Source: Aquimixticola soesokkakensis (GTDB lineage Bacteria; Pseudomonadota; Alphaproteobacteria; Rhodobacterales; Rhodobacteraceae). Taken from it: a stretch of 64,000 bases of DNA. The notes beneath the pieces were generated by a model, which ran no database searches, had not been told where the DNA came from, and saw only the letters and a list, made by a program, of their open reading frames with translations. Below, one piece after another: positions 49,031 to 56,741 of this stretch. Made by a program: the position numbers and the translations under genes. The stretch is taken from NCBI RefSeq assembly GCF_900172375.1, contig NZ_FWFS01000008.1, positions 62,001 through 126,000 of the forward strand. Direction: 5' to 3'. Numbering within the stretch: position 1 is the stretch's first letter; every line of letters begins with the position of its first letter.

Positions 49031-49660
49031 TCAGGGCTGTTGCGTGGGCTGGTGGTCGTCCTGGGTGCACAGATGCAGATAGCCCAGGGCCGCACGGGTG
49101 ACGCGCGCGGCGAGATTATCCCAATCGCGTTCACCGGCCTGCACCGCCCGCGTCACCATCCCATGGGTCAGGGCCGCCAGATCAAAGGCGGCTTGGGACG
49201 GATCGGGAAGCGCATGGGTGCTTAAGGTCGCGGTCCAGATGGCGCTGATTTGGGTTTTCAAGGCCTCGCTTTCGGCATCTAGCGGCAGGTGGCTTTCGGC
49301 GGCTTCGAGCGCACGCGCAAGCTCGGGCGCTTCGGTGTGATGGGCAATCGAGGCGCGGATCATGCGCGTTGTCGTACTGCGCAAATCGTCACCGCCCTGT
49401 TGCGCGGCCCGTTCCAGATCGTGCAGATGCTCGCGGCGCAACTTGCGCAGCAGTTCTGCCAGAATGGCCTCTTTGGTCGGAAAATATTGATAAAGCGAAC
49501 CGATGGAGACGCCTGCGCGCGCAGCGACGAGGTTGGTGGTCAGCGCATCGACACCCCCATGGGTCAAAATGTGAGCCGCGGCCTCTTCGATGGCGGCAAC
49601 GGTGGCGCGGGCGCGGGCTTGGCGCGGGGTTTTGCGGGGGCTGATAGGGGCGCTGGGCAT
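49031..49660 (-). CDS. TetR-family transcriptional regulator
   Basis: About 209 residues from the ATG at 49660. The TetR DNA-binding domain is clear: RATVAAIEEAAAHILTHGGVDALTTNLVAARAGVSIGSLYQYFPTKEAILAELL. The C-terminal ligand domain is helical. It is divergent from a cation-efflux gene, with a perfect inverted repeat (49681-49702) between them that is its likely operator. Confidence 0.9.
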   Translation of the reverse strand: MPSAPISPRKTPRQARARATVAAIEEAAAHILTHGGVDALTTNLVAARAGVSIGSLYQYFPTKEAILAELLRKLRREHLHDLERAAQQGGDDLRSTTTRMIRASIAHHTEAPELARALEAAESHLPLDAESEALKTQISAIWTATLSTHALPDPSQAAFDLAALTHGMVTRAVQAGERDWDNLAARVTRAALGYLHLCTQDDHQPTQQP

Positions 49661-49680
49661 GGAGGGATATGCGAGTTTCA

Positions 49681-49702
49681 AATGTGAGGAATTGCTCACA
49701 TT
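49681..49702. promoter_or_regulatory. Predicted TetR operator
   Basis: AATGTGAG (49681-49688), 6-bp spacer GAATTG, CTCACATT (49695-49702): perfect 8-bp arms in the 86-bp gap between the TetR gene and the cation efflux gene. Confidence 0.7.
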
Positions 49703-49746
49703 ATAGCGGGACTTGCTGTTGTGACCAGAGTTGAAAAGGAGGTCCC

Positions 49747-50646
49747 ATGCCACACGACCATTCCCACGCGGGGCATAGCCACGCCCATATCGACCCGAAT
49801 GCGGGAGATTTGCGTGTGGCTGCGGCCATTGGTGTGAACCTGTTGCTGACGGTTGCCCAGATCATCGGCGGCATTGTGTCCGGATCGATGGCGCTGATTG
49901 CCGATGCGATCCACAATCTAAGCGATGCCGTGTCCCTCGTGATCGCCTTTTGGGCGCGCAAGATCGCGCGCAAGCCGCGTGACGGGCAGATGACCTTTGG
50001 CTATGCGCGCGCCGAGGTGATCGCGGCGCTGATCAACTACACCACCCTTGTGACGGTCTCGATTTACCTGCTCTATGAGGGCGTTGCGCGGTTGATCGAT
50101 CCGCCCGGTGTCGACGGCTGGCCCGTGGTCTGGCTGGCGGCAGTGGCCTTGGTAATTGATGCGGCGACGGCGCTTTTGACGTGGAAAATGGCGAAAGACA
50201 GCGTGAATATTCGGGCCGCTTTCCTGCACAACCTTGCCGACGCGCTCTCCTCTGTGGCGGTGATCGTCGCGGGGATTTTGATCCTGCTCTACGATTGGCG
50301 GCTGGTAGATCCGATCGTCACCATCGGCATCGCGCTGTATATTTTGTGGCATGCCTTTGGCGAGGTAAAACCGGTGATTTCCATCCTCATGCTCGGCGCG
50401 CCCGCAGGGCAGGACGCAACGGCTGTCACCGCGCGTCTTGCGCAAATTGACGGGGTGTCGGACCTTCATCATGTCCATCTGTGGCAAATTGACGAGCGGC
50501 GCAGTTCTGTCGAGGCGCATGTGGTCGTCGCGGGCGATGCTGCGCCGGTATTGCGCGCCTTGAAAACCGTTCTGCGCGCGGAGTTTAACATCACCCATTC
50601 GACCTTCGAAGTCGAAGCGCCGGGGCAGGGCTGCGCACAGGCATAA
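49747..50646 (+). CDS. Cation diffusion facilitator (CzcD/ZitB-like) metal exporter
   Basis: A protein of 299 residues: a His-rich N-terminus (HDHSHAGHSHAH), six membrane helices, and the paired metal sites in ALIADAIHNLSDAVSL and FLHNLADALSSVAV (HxxxD motifs). A short cytoplasmic C-terminal domain (GVSDLHHVHLWQI) follows. It exports Zn2+ or a related divalent cation by proton antiport. Control by the divergent TetR regulator through the 49681 palindrome is likely. Confidence 0.93.
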   Translation: MPHDHSHAGHSHAHIDPNAGDLRVAAAIGVNLLLTVAQIIGGIVSGSMALIADAIHNLSDAVSLVIAFWARKIARKPRDGQMTFGYARAEVIAALINYTTLVTVSIYLLYEGVARLIDPPGVDGWPVVWLAAVALVIDAATALLTWKMAKDSVNIRAAFLHNLADALSSVAVIVAGILILLYDWRLVDPIVTIGIALYILWHAFGEVKPVISILMLGAPAGQDATAVTARLAQIDGVSDLHHVHLWQIDERRSSVEAHVVVAGDAAPVLRALKTVLRAEFNITHSTFEVEAPGQGCAQA

Positions 50647-50650
50647 GGTG

Positions 50651-51403
50651 TTAGCCTCGCGCTTTCAGCCAGCTCAATCCGTCGATGGTGCGCGTTCGGG
50701 GGGTGTATTCGGCGCTGATCCAGCCGGTGTAGCCGCTGCTTGCCACCATGGCGCAAAAGCCGGCGGCGTCGAAGGCACCTGTGTCGGGCTCACTGCGCGC
50801 GGCGCTCGCGATCTGGACGTGGCGGATGATCGCGCTGTGTTTGGTCCAGGCTGCGGGCACATCGCCGGTGAGGTGGTGAATGTGATAGGTGTCAAACAGC
50901 AGGCCAAGGTTGGGGGCCGCGACCTCGGCGATGATGTCGGCCGCCAGATCGAGACTGTCGAGGAAATAGTCCGGTTGTTCGATCGGGGTCACCGGCTCGA
51001 TGACAAAGCTTTGCTGCGGCGCGCTGGCGCAGGCCAGTACGAGGTTGCGCACAAAACAGTCCCGTGCCTGCGCGCCGCGCGCGTTTCCGGCCATGATATG
51101 AATGTGGTGAGCGCCAAGTACGCGGGCGTAGCGCAGCACGCGGCGGATATCCTGGGCGAATCGTGCTTCGGCTTCGGGAAGGGCGGCAAAGCCGCGCATG
51201 CCGCCGGCGTAATTGGGCGGCGGGCTGTTGAGCATCACCATTTCCAAACTCAGGTCGTGCAGCTGGCGGGCAATATCGGCCGCGTTTTGAGCATAGGGGA
51301 ACAGCACCTCGACAGCGTCGAAACCTGCGGCTTTGGCGTCAGCAAAGCGTTCGATAAAGGGAAGCTCCCGGAACAGGAACGACAGGTTGGCGGCAATTTT
51401 CAT
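50651..51403 (-). CDS. Hydroxypyruvate isomerase-like TIM-barrel protein
   Basis: A 250-residue xylose-isomerase-like barrel: KIAANLSFLFRELPFIERFADAKAAGFDAVEVLFPY, HIMAGNARG, FVIEPVTPIEQPDYFL, LLFDTYHIHHLTGD and WISAEYTPR supply the metal-binding Glu, Asp, His and Glu expected of Hyi. It interconverts hydroxypyruvate and tartronate semialdehyde in glyoxylate metabolism; related sugar isomerases cannot be excluded. It overlaps the upstream DUF1285 gene by 4 nt. Confidence 0.85.
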   Translation of the reverse strand: MKIAANLSFLFRELPFIERFADAKAAGFDAVEVLFPYAQNAADIARQLHDLSLEMVMLNSPPPNYAGGMRGFAALPEAEARFAQDIRRVLRYARVLGAHHIHIMAGNARGAQARDCFVRNLVLACASAPQQSFVIEPVTPIEQPDYFLDSLDLAADIIAEVAAPNLGLLFDTYHIHHLTGDVPAAWTKHSAIIRHVQIASAARSEPDTGAFDAAGFCAMVASSGYTGWISAEYTPRTRTIDGLSWLKARG

Positions 51404-52005
51404 TCGCTGTTGCCTTGCGCCTGTTCGGGCGATGTCGGATCGGGGGCGATGGGAAAGAATGCGCCACCCGACCAGACACCGAACCAGTCGGCGCCCCGAT
51501 GCGGTTGCACGACACCCAGATCGACCATGCGATAAAAGCTTTTGCGATCAATGCGGGCCTCAAGCCCTGCGCGGATTTCGACATAGGGCGCGGGGGTCCC
51601 GTCTTCGGCCAGTGTGACGCGGATCGGGTGCTTTGGCCCCGCAAGCGCGTGATCCCCCACGGAGGTGAGGAAGCGCAGTGTCTGGTCGCGGCCCTGACCG
51701 CTTGCCTCGATGTCGATGGCCAGAAACGGGACATCGACCACGCGAATCCCGACCTTTTCGGCGGGCGTGACCAGAAAGTAGGCGTCCCCTTCGCGTTTCA
51801 AGATCGTGGAAAACAGCCGCACCAGTTCGGGGCGGGTAAAGGGGCTGCCAAGATAGCGCCAAGTGCCGTCGCGCGCGATTTCCATGTCCAGATCCCCGCA
51901 AAACGGCGGGTTCCACAGGTGAACGGGGGGCAGGCCGCGACCGGCGTCGCTTTGGGTTTTTGCGGCGCGCAGGCTGTCGGCGATGTCGCTTGGCGAAACT
52001 GTCAC
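51400..52005 (-). CDS. DUF1285 family protein
   Basis: A 201-residue protein matching DUF1285: LPPVHLWNPPFCGDLDMEIARDGTWRYLGSPFTRPELVRLFSTILKREGD, then YFLVTPAEKVGIRVVDVPFLAID and RIDRKSFYRMVDLG. Function unknown. It is divergent from moxR; this placement next to moxR is something I recall as common in alphaproteobacteria, but cannot check here. Confidence 0.88.
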   Translation of the reverse strand: MTVSPSDIADSLRAAKTQSDAGRGLPPVHLWNPPFCGDLDMEIARDGTWRYLGSPFTRPELVRLFSTILKREGDAYFLVTPAEKVGIRVVDVPFLAIDIEASGQGRDQTLRFLTSVGDHALAGPKHPIRVTLAEDGTPAPYVEIRAGLEARIDRKSFYRMVDLGVVQPHRGADWFGVWSGGAFFPIAPDPTSPEQAQGNSE

Positions 52006-52098
52006 GATGTTTTCATCCCCAAGATGCGTTTGCTGTTTGGCATCTGCAGCATAACCTCATTTAATGGGGCGCGAATAGTGTGAGCAGGAGAGCGCGTG

Positions 52099-53106
52099 AT
52101 GAGCGGACCCGAAGACCTCGTCGTCGAGATCGAAGCCCTGGGCGAAAAGCTGGCGGCGGCGAAGGCCTCGATCACCAAACGCTTCATCGGGCAGGAAAGG
52201 GTCGTCGACCTTGTGCTGTCCTCGATGCTGTGCGGCGGTCATGCGCTTTTGATCGGCTTGCCGGGCCTGGGCAAAACGCGGCTGGTCGACACGCTGTCCA
52301 CGGTGATGGGGTTGAAGGGCGCGCGGGTGCAATTCACCCCCGACCTCATGCCCGCCGACATTCTGGGATCGGAGGTTCTGGAAACAGCGCCGGACGGCAG
52401 TCGGGCGTTTCGCTTTATCGAGGGGCCGATCTTTTGCCAGATGTTGATGGCTGATGAAATCAACCGTGCCAGCCCGCGCACCCAATCCGCGCTCTTGCAG
52501 GCGATGCAGGAAAAATCCGTGACAATCGCAGGCAAGGCCCATGACCTGGAGGCGCCGTTCCACGTGCTCGCCACCCAGAACCCGCTGGAGCAGGAGGGCA
52601 CCTATCCCTTGCCCGAGGCGCAGCTCGACCGCTTTATCGTGCAGGTCGATGTCGACTATCCCGACCGCGCGACCGAACGCGACATCTTGCTTGCCACCAC
52701 CGGTGCCGAGGACGGCGAGGTGCATGAAGTGTTCACCGCCGCCGAATTGATTGCTGCGCAAAAATTGCTGCGTCGGATGCCTGTGGGCGAGGGGGTCGTC
52801 GATCTGATCCTTGATCTTGTGCGCGCCTGCCGCCCCGAGGAAGCCGAAGCCACCGATCCGGTGAACGCCTCCGTGGCTTGGGGGCCGGGACCGCGCGCCG
52901 CGCAGGCATTGATGTTGACCGTGCGGGCGCGCGCTTTGCTTGACGGGCGCCTCGCCCCCTCGCGCGAAGACGTGGTTGCCATGGCGCGCCCGGTGCTGAG
53001 CCACCGCATGGCGCTGACCTTTGCCGCGCGGGCGCGGGGCGAAAAACTGACCGATGTGATCGACAGTGTCGTGGCGGATGTCACCCGCACGGTGCGCGCT
53101 GCGTGA
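52099..53106 (+). CDS. MoxR-type AAA+ ATPase
   Basis: A 335-residue AAA+ protein: Walker A GLPGLGKTRLV, QFTPDLMPADILGSEVL, Walker B MLMADEINRASPRTQSALLQAM, sensor ATQNPLEQEGTYPLPEAQLDRF. MoxR ATPases act as chaperones for VWA-domain partners. AGGAG lies 8 nt before the ATG at 52099. It is the first gene of a four-gene operon and overlaps the next by 4 nt (GTGA). Confidence 0.93.
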   Translation: MSGPEDLVVEIEALGEKLAAAKASITKRFIGQERVVDLVLSSMLCGGHALLIGLPGLGKTRLVDTLSTVMGLKGARVQFTPDLMPADILGSEVLETAPDGSRAFRFIEGPIFCQMLMADEINRASPRTQSALLQAMQEKSVTIAGKAHDLEAPFHVLATQNPLEQEGTYPLPEAQLDRFIVQVDVDYPDRATERDILLATTGAEDGEVHEVFTAAELIAAQKLLRRMPVGEGVVDLILDLVRACRPEEAEATDPVNASVAWGPGPRAAQALMLTVRARALLDGRLAPSREDVVAMARPVLSHRMALTFAARARGEKLTDVIDSVVADVTRTVRAA

Positions 53107-53975
53107 CCACGCCTGCCGCCCTCCGCTCGCGCGCCGAGGCGCTTGCCGCGCCGCTTCCGCCTCTGATGGCAGAGGCCGAACAGCTTGCGCGCACCATGCT
53201 TTTGGGCGCGCACGGGCGGCGGCAGTCGGGCATGGGCGACGAGTTCTGGCAATATCGCACCGCCCAAGCGGGCGATGAGGCCAAGACGATCGATTGGCGT
53301 CGCTCGGGACGGTCGGACGCCCATTACGTGCGGGAAAAGGAATGGCAGGGCGCGCAGTCGGTGATGATGTGGGTCGATCGTTCGGCCTCGATGCGGTTTG
53401 CCTCTGACAAAACCCTGCCTCAAAAGGCCCGCCGTGCGGCCAACCTGTCGCTGGCGCTGGCGATTTTGTTGATGAAGGGGGGCGAGCGTGTGGCGCTGGC
53501 CTCGCTCGGGACGCCGCCGCGCATCGGCTCGTTGCAGCTCACCCGTATCGCTGAGGGACTGCTCGACCCGGATGAGGCCGATTACGCACGTCCCGAAATC
53601 AAGGGCCTGTTGCCCCATTCGCGCGCTGTGTTCATTTCGGATTTTATGGGTGACCTCGCCGCCATCGAACACGAAATGGCCAAAGCGGCGGATCGCGGCG
53701 TGAAAGGCGCGCTGATGCAGGTGCTTGATCCGCTCGAAGAGGCCTTTCCTTTCACGGGGCGCACGGTGTTCGAAAGCCTCGGCGGTAGCCTGCGACACGA
53801 AACCCTGCGCGCGGGCGATTTGCGCCAGCGCTATCTCGAGCGGCTCGCCGAGCGGCGCGATCACCTGTCGCGCCTCGCCCGTGCGGGGGGATGGCAATTC
53901 ACCACGCATCACACCGACACCCCCGCGCAATCGGCGCTTTTGTGGTTGTTCGAAGCCCTGCAGGGAGGCCGCTGA
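53103..53975 (+). CDS. DUF58 domain protein
   Basis: A 290-residue protein with the DUF58 core (EFWQYRTAQAGDEAKTIDWRRSGRSDAHYVREKE) and a VWA-like fold (MMWVDRSASMRF, a MIDAS-like DxSxS). It is the typical partner of MoxR. GTG start overlaps moxR; stop abuts the ATG of the next gene (TGAATG). Confidence 0.9.
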   Translation: MTTPAALRSRAEALAAPLPPLMAEAEQLARTMLLGAHGRRQSGMGDEFWQYRTAQAGDEAKTIDWRRSGRSDAHYVREKEWQGAQSVMMWVDRSASMRFASDKTLPQKARRAANLSLALAILLMKGGERVALASLGTPPRIGSLQLTRIAEGLLDPDEADYARPEIKGLLPHSRAVFISDFMGDLAAIEHEMAKAADRGVKGALMQVLDPLEEAFPFTGRTVFESLGGSLRHETLRAGDLRQRYLERLAERRDHLSRLARAGGWQFTTHHTDTPAQSALLWLFEALQGGR

Positions 53976-56741
53976 ATGGTGGTATTCGGCCTTCTCGGGT
54001 TCACAGCCCCCTGGCTTTTGCTTGGGCTTTTGGGCCTGCCGCTGCTCTGGGTCGTGCTGCGCGCGGTGCCACCGGCGCCGCTGCGCCGCCGCTTTCCGGG
54101 GGTGGTGCTTTTGCTGGGCCTTACGGACCGCGATTCCGAAAGTGATCGCACGCCGTGGTGGCTTTTGCTGCTGCGGATGCTGGCGATTGGTGCGCTGATC
54201 ATCGGATTTGCGGGGCCGATTTTGAACCCCCAGCCGCGCACCGGCGGCAGCGGGCCTTTGCTGGTTTTGCTCGATGGGACTTGGGCCGATGCGCCCGATT
54301 GGGAAGCACGGATGTCACGGGTGGACGCCGCTTTGGATGAGGCGGATCTGGACGGGCGCGTGGTGGCGGTTGCGCTTACGACGGATTTGCCCGCGGGTGG
54401 TCCGCAGTTCCTTGCGCCCTCGGATTGGCGTTTGCGCTTGGCCGGGCTTGCCCCTGCCGCTTTCGAACCCTCGCGGGAGGAGGTCGACGATTGGGTCGCT
54501 GCGCTGTCGGGCGCGTTTGACACCTTCTGGCTCTCTGACGGTGTGGCGCGGGAGGCGCGCGCCCCCTTGCTTGCGGCGCTTGGCGCGCGCGGCACGGTGC
54601 GGGTGTTTGAAACCGGTCGCAGGCTGTCGGCGCTGCGGCCCGCACGTGTCAGTGAAGGGCGCCTTGAGGTGCCCGTGGTGCGACTGCGCGCGGGTGAGGC
54701 CCAGAGCGTCACGGTGTTGGCCAAAGGCCCTGATCCGGCGGGGATCGAGCGTGATCTGGCCGCAGGGGAGGTGACCTTCGAGGTAGGGAGTGCAGAGGCA
54801 TTGTTGCAATTGGAACTTCCGGCCGAATTGCGCAACCGGATCACGCGGTTCGAGGTGCAGGGCGCGCGCTCTGCGGCGGCGGTGACCCTTGCGGACGACA
54901 GTCTCAAGCGGCGCGAAGTGGGGCTTGTCACCGCGCGCGAGGGGCGCGAAGGGCTGGAACTTTTGTCGCAATATCACTACCTGCGCGCGGCGTTCGAGGG
55001 GACCGCCGATCTGGTGGAAGGCCCGCTGGAAGACGTGGTCGCTGCCCATCCCGATGTGCTGGTTCTGGCCGATATTGCGCAGCTTTCGGGGGCCGAGCGC
55101 GACGAGATCACCGATTGGGTGAGCGCGGGGGGCACGCTGTTGCGCTTTGCCGGTGCCCAGCTTGCCGCTTCGGATGTCAGCCGCGACAGCGAAGATAGCC
55201 TGATGCCCGTGCGCCTGCGTGCGGGCGGGCGATCTGTGGGCGGCGCGATGAGCTGGGGCGAGCCCAAGCAGCTTGCGCCTTTCGCCTCTGCCTCGCCCTT
55301 CTTTGGGCTGCCGGTGCCGGTGGATGTCAGCATCAACGCACAAGTTCTGGCGCAACCCGACCCCGATCTGCCCCAGCGCACGATTGCGGCGCTGAGCGAC
55401 GGGACGCCTTTGGTGACCCGCAAGGCGCTGGGCGAGGGGCAGGTTGTGTTGTTCCACGTCACGGCCAGCGCCGAATGGTCCAGCTTGCCGCTCTCGGGTC
55501 TGTTCGTGCAGATGCTGGAGCGCCTGACCGTGACCTCGGCCAGTGGCACGCCGGATGCAGCCGTCTTCGAGGGGCGGATGTTTACGCCCGATCAGGTGCT
55601 CGACGCCCAAGGCCGGTTGCGCGATGCGGGCGCGATGGCGGCTGTGGCGGGAGAAGACCTGCTGGCAGGGGCGTCGCGCGCTGTACCGCCGGGGCTTTAT
55701 GCAGGGCTGGAACGGCGGGTGGCGATGAATGTGTTCGACGCAGAGAGATCCTTGGGGGCGGCCGACTGGCCCGCCTCTGTGCCCGTCGAGGGGCTGCAGG
55801 CGCGGGTCGAGCGGTCTTTGATGCCGCCGCTGTTGCTGCTGGCTTTGGCGCTGATGGCCTGCGATGCCCTTGCCTCGCTCGCGTTGACGGGGCGCTTGCG
55901 CGGCCTGCGCGCGCTGGTGGCGATTTTGGGGATCATGATCCTTGTGCCAAGCGCCCCGCTGCACGCGCAAGACAGCGCCGCCGCGGATGCCTTTGCCCTG
56001 GAGGCCACGCAGGATGTGGTTTTTGCCCATGTGATCACGGGCGATGCGCGGGTGGACGAGGTCGCCTTGGCAGGGATGCGCGGGCTTGGGGTGACGCTGT
56101 ATCAACGTACCTCGGTCGAGCCCGCAGAGGCGATGTCGGTCGATCTGGAAACCGACGAGCTGTCCTTTTTTCCAATGCTCTACTGGCCGATTTCAACGGC
56201 GCAGCCACTGCCGTCGCCAGCGGCCTATGCCAAATTGAACCGCTATCTGCGCGGCGGCGGGATGATCGTTTTCGACACACGCGATGGCGGCATTGCGGGG
56301 TTGGCCGGCACCAGCCCCGAGGCGCTGAAGCTGCGCGAAATTGCAGCGCCGCTTGATATTCCTGCTCTCGAAACCATTCCGCAAGATCATGTTTTGACGC
56401 GGGCTTTTTACCTGCTGCAACGGTTTCCGGGCCGTTTTGACAGTCTCGATGTCTGGGTCGAGGCCGCGCCAGCGGGGGCCACGCAGGTCGAAGGCATGCC
56501 GTTTCGCAACCTCAATGACAATGTGACGCCCGTGGTAATCGGCGGCAACGACTGGGCCGGCGCCTGGGCGATGACCGCAGCGGGCCTGCCGCTCTTGCCG
56601 GTGGGGCGCGGCTATGCCGGGGAACAGCAGCGCGAACTGGCCGCACGCTTTGGCGTGAATCTGGTGATGTATGTGCTGACGGGAAATTACAAATCGGATC
56701 AGGTCCATGTACCTGCGCTTTTGCAAAGGATCGGGCAATGA
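53976..56741 (+). CDS. Large membrane protein with BatA-like N-terminus and C-terminal DUF4159
   Basis: A protein of 921 residues. The N-terminus has two membrane helices in BatA arrangement (FTAPWLLLGLLGLPLLWVVLRAVPPAPLRRRFPGV, then LLLLRMLAIGALIIGFAGPIL). The middle 550 residues form an extracytoplasmic region of mixed folds. Two further helices follow (LLLLALALMACDALASLAL and ALVAILGIMILVP) with a periplasmic C-terminal DUF4159 domain (about 670-921: LETDELSFFPMLYWPI, NRYLRGGGMIVFDTRDG). I take it as the scaffold of a MoxR-driven envelope complex. It overlaps the next gene by 4 nt. Confidence 0.87.
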   Translation: MVVFGLLGFTAPWLLLGLLGLPLLWVVLRAVPPAPLRRRFPGVVLLLGLTDRDSESDRTPWWLLLLRMLAIGALIIGFAGPILNPQPRTGGSGPLLVLLDGTWADAPDWEARMSRVDAALDEADLDGRVVAVALTTDLPAGGPQFLAPSDWRLRLAGLAPAAFEPSREEVDDWVAALSGAFDTFWLSDGVAREARAPLLAALGARGTVRVFETGRRLSALRPARVSEGRLEVPVVRLRAGEAQSVTVLAKGPDPAGIERDLAAGEVTFEVGSAEALLQLELPAELRNRITRFEVQGARSAAAVTLADDSLKRREVGLVTAREGREGLELLSQYHYLRAAFEGTADLVEGPLEDVVAAHPDVLVLADIAQLSGAERDEITDWVSAGGTLLRFAGAQLAASDVSRDSEDSLMPVRLRAGGRSVGGAMSWGEPKQLAPFASASPFFGLPVPVDVSINAQVLAQPDPDLPQRTIAALSDGTPLVTRKALGEGQVVLFHVTASAEWSSLPLSGLFVQMLERLTVTSASGTPDAAVFEGRMFTPDQVLDAQGRLRDAGAMAAVAGEDLLAGASRAVPPGLYAGLERRVAMNVFDAERSLGAADWPASVPVEGLQARVERSLMPPLLLLALALMACDALASLALTGRLRGLRALVAILGIMILVPSAPLHAQDSAAADAFALEATQDVVFAHVITGDARVDEVALAGMRGLGVTLYQRTSVEPAEAMSVDLETDELSFFPMLYWPISTAQPLPSPAAYAKLNRYLRGGGMIVFDTRDGGIAGLAGTSPEALKLREIAAPLDIPALETIPQDHVLTRAFYLLQRFPGRFDSLDVWVEAAPAGATQVEGMPFRNLNDNVTPVVIGGNDWAGAWAMTAAGLPLLPVGRGYAGEQQRELAARFGVNLVMYVLTGNYKSDQVHVPALLQRIGQ

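Noticed and set aside
54315-56105. 596-codon minus-strand frame
   Set aside because: Antisense to the DUF4159 gene; His/Arg/Gln-rich shadow without family resemblance.
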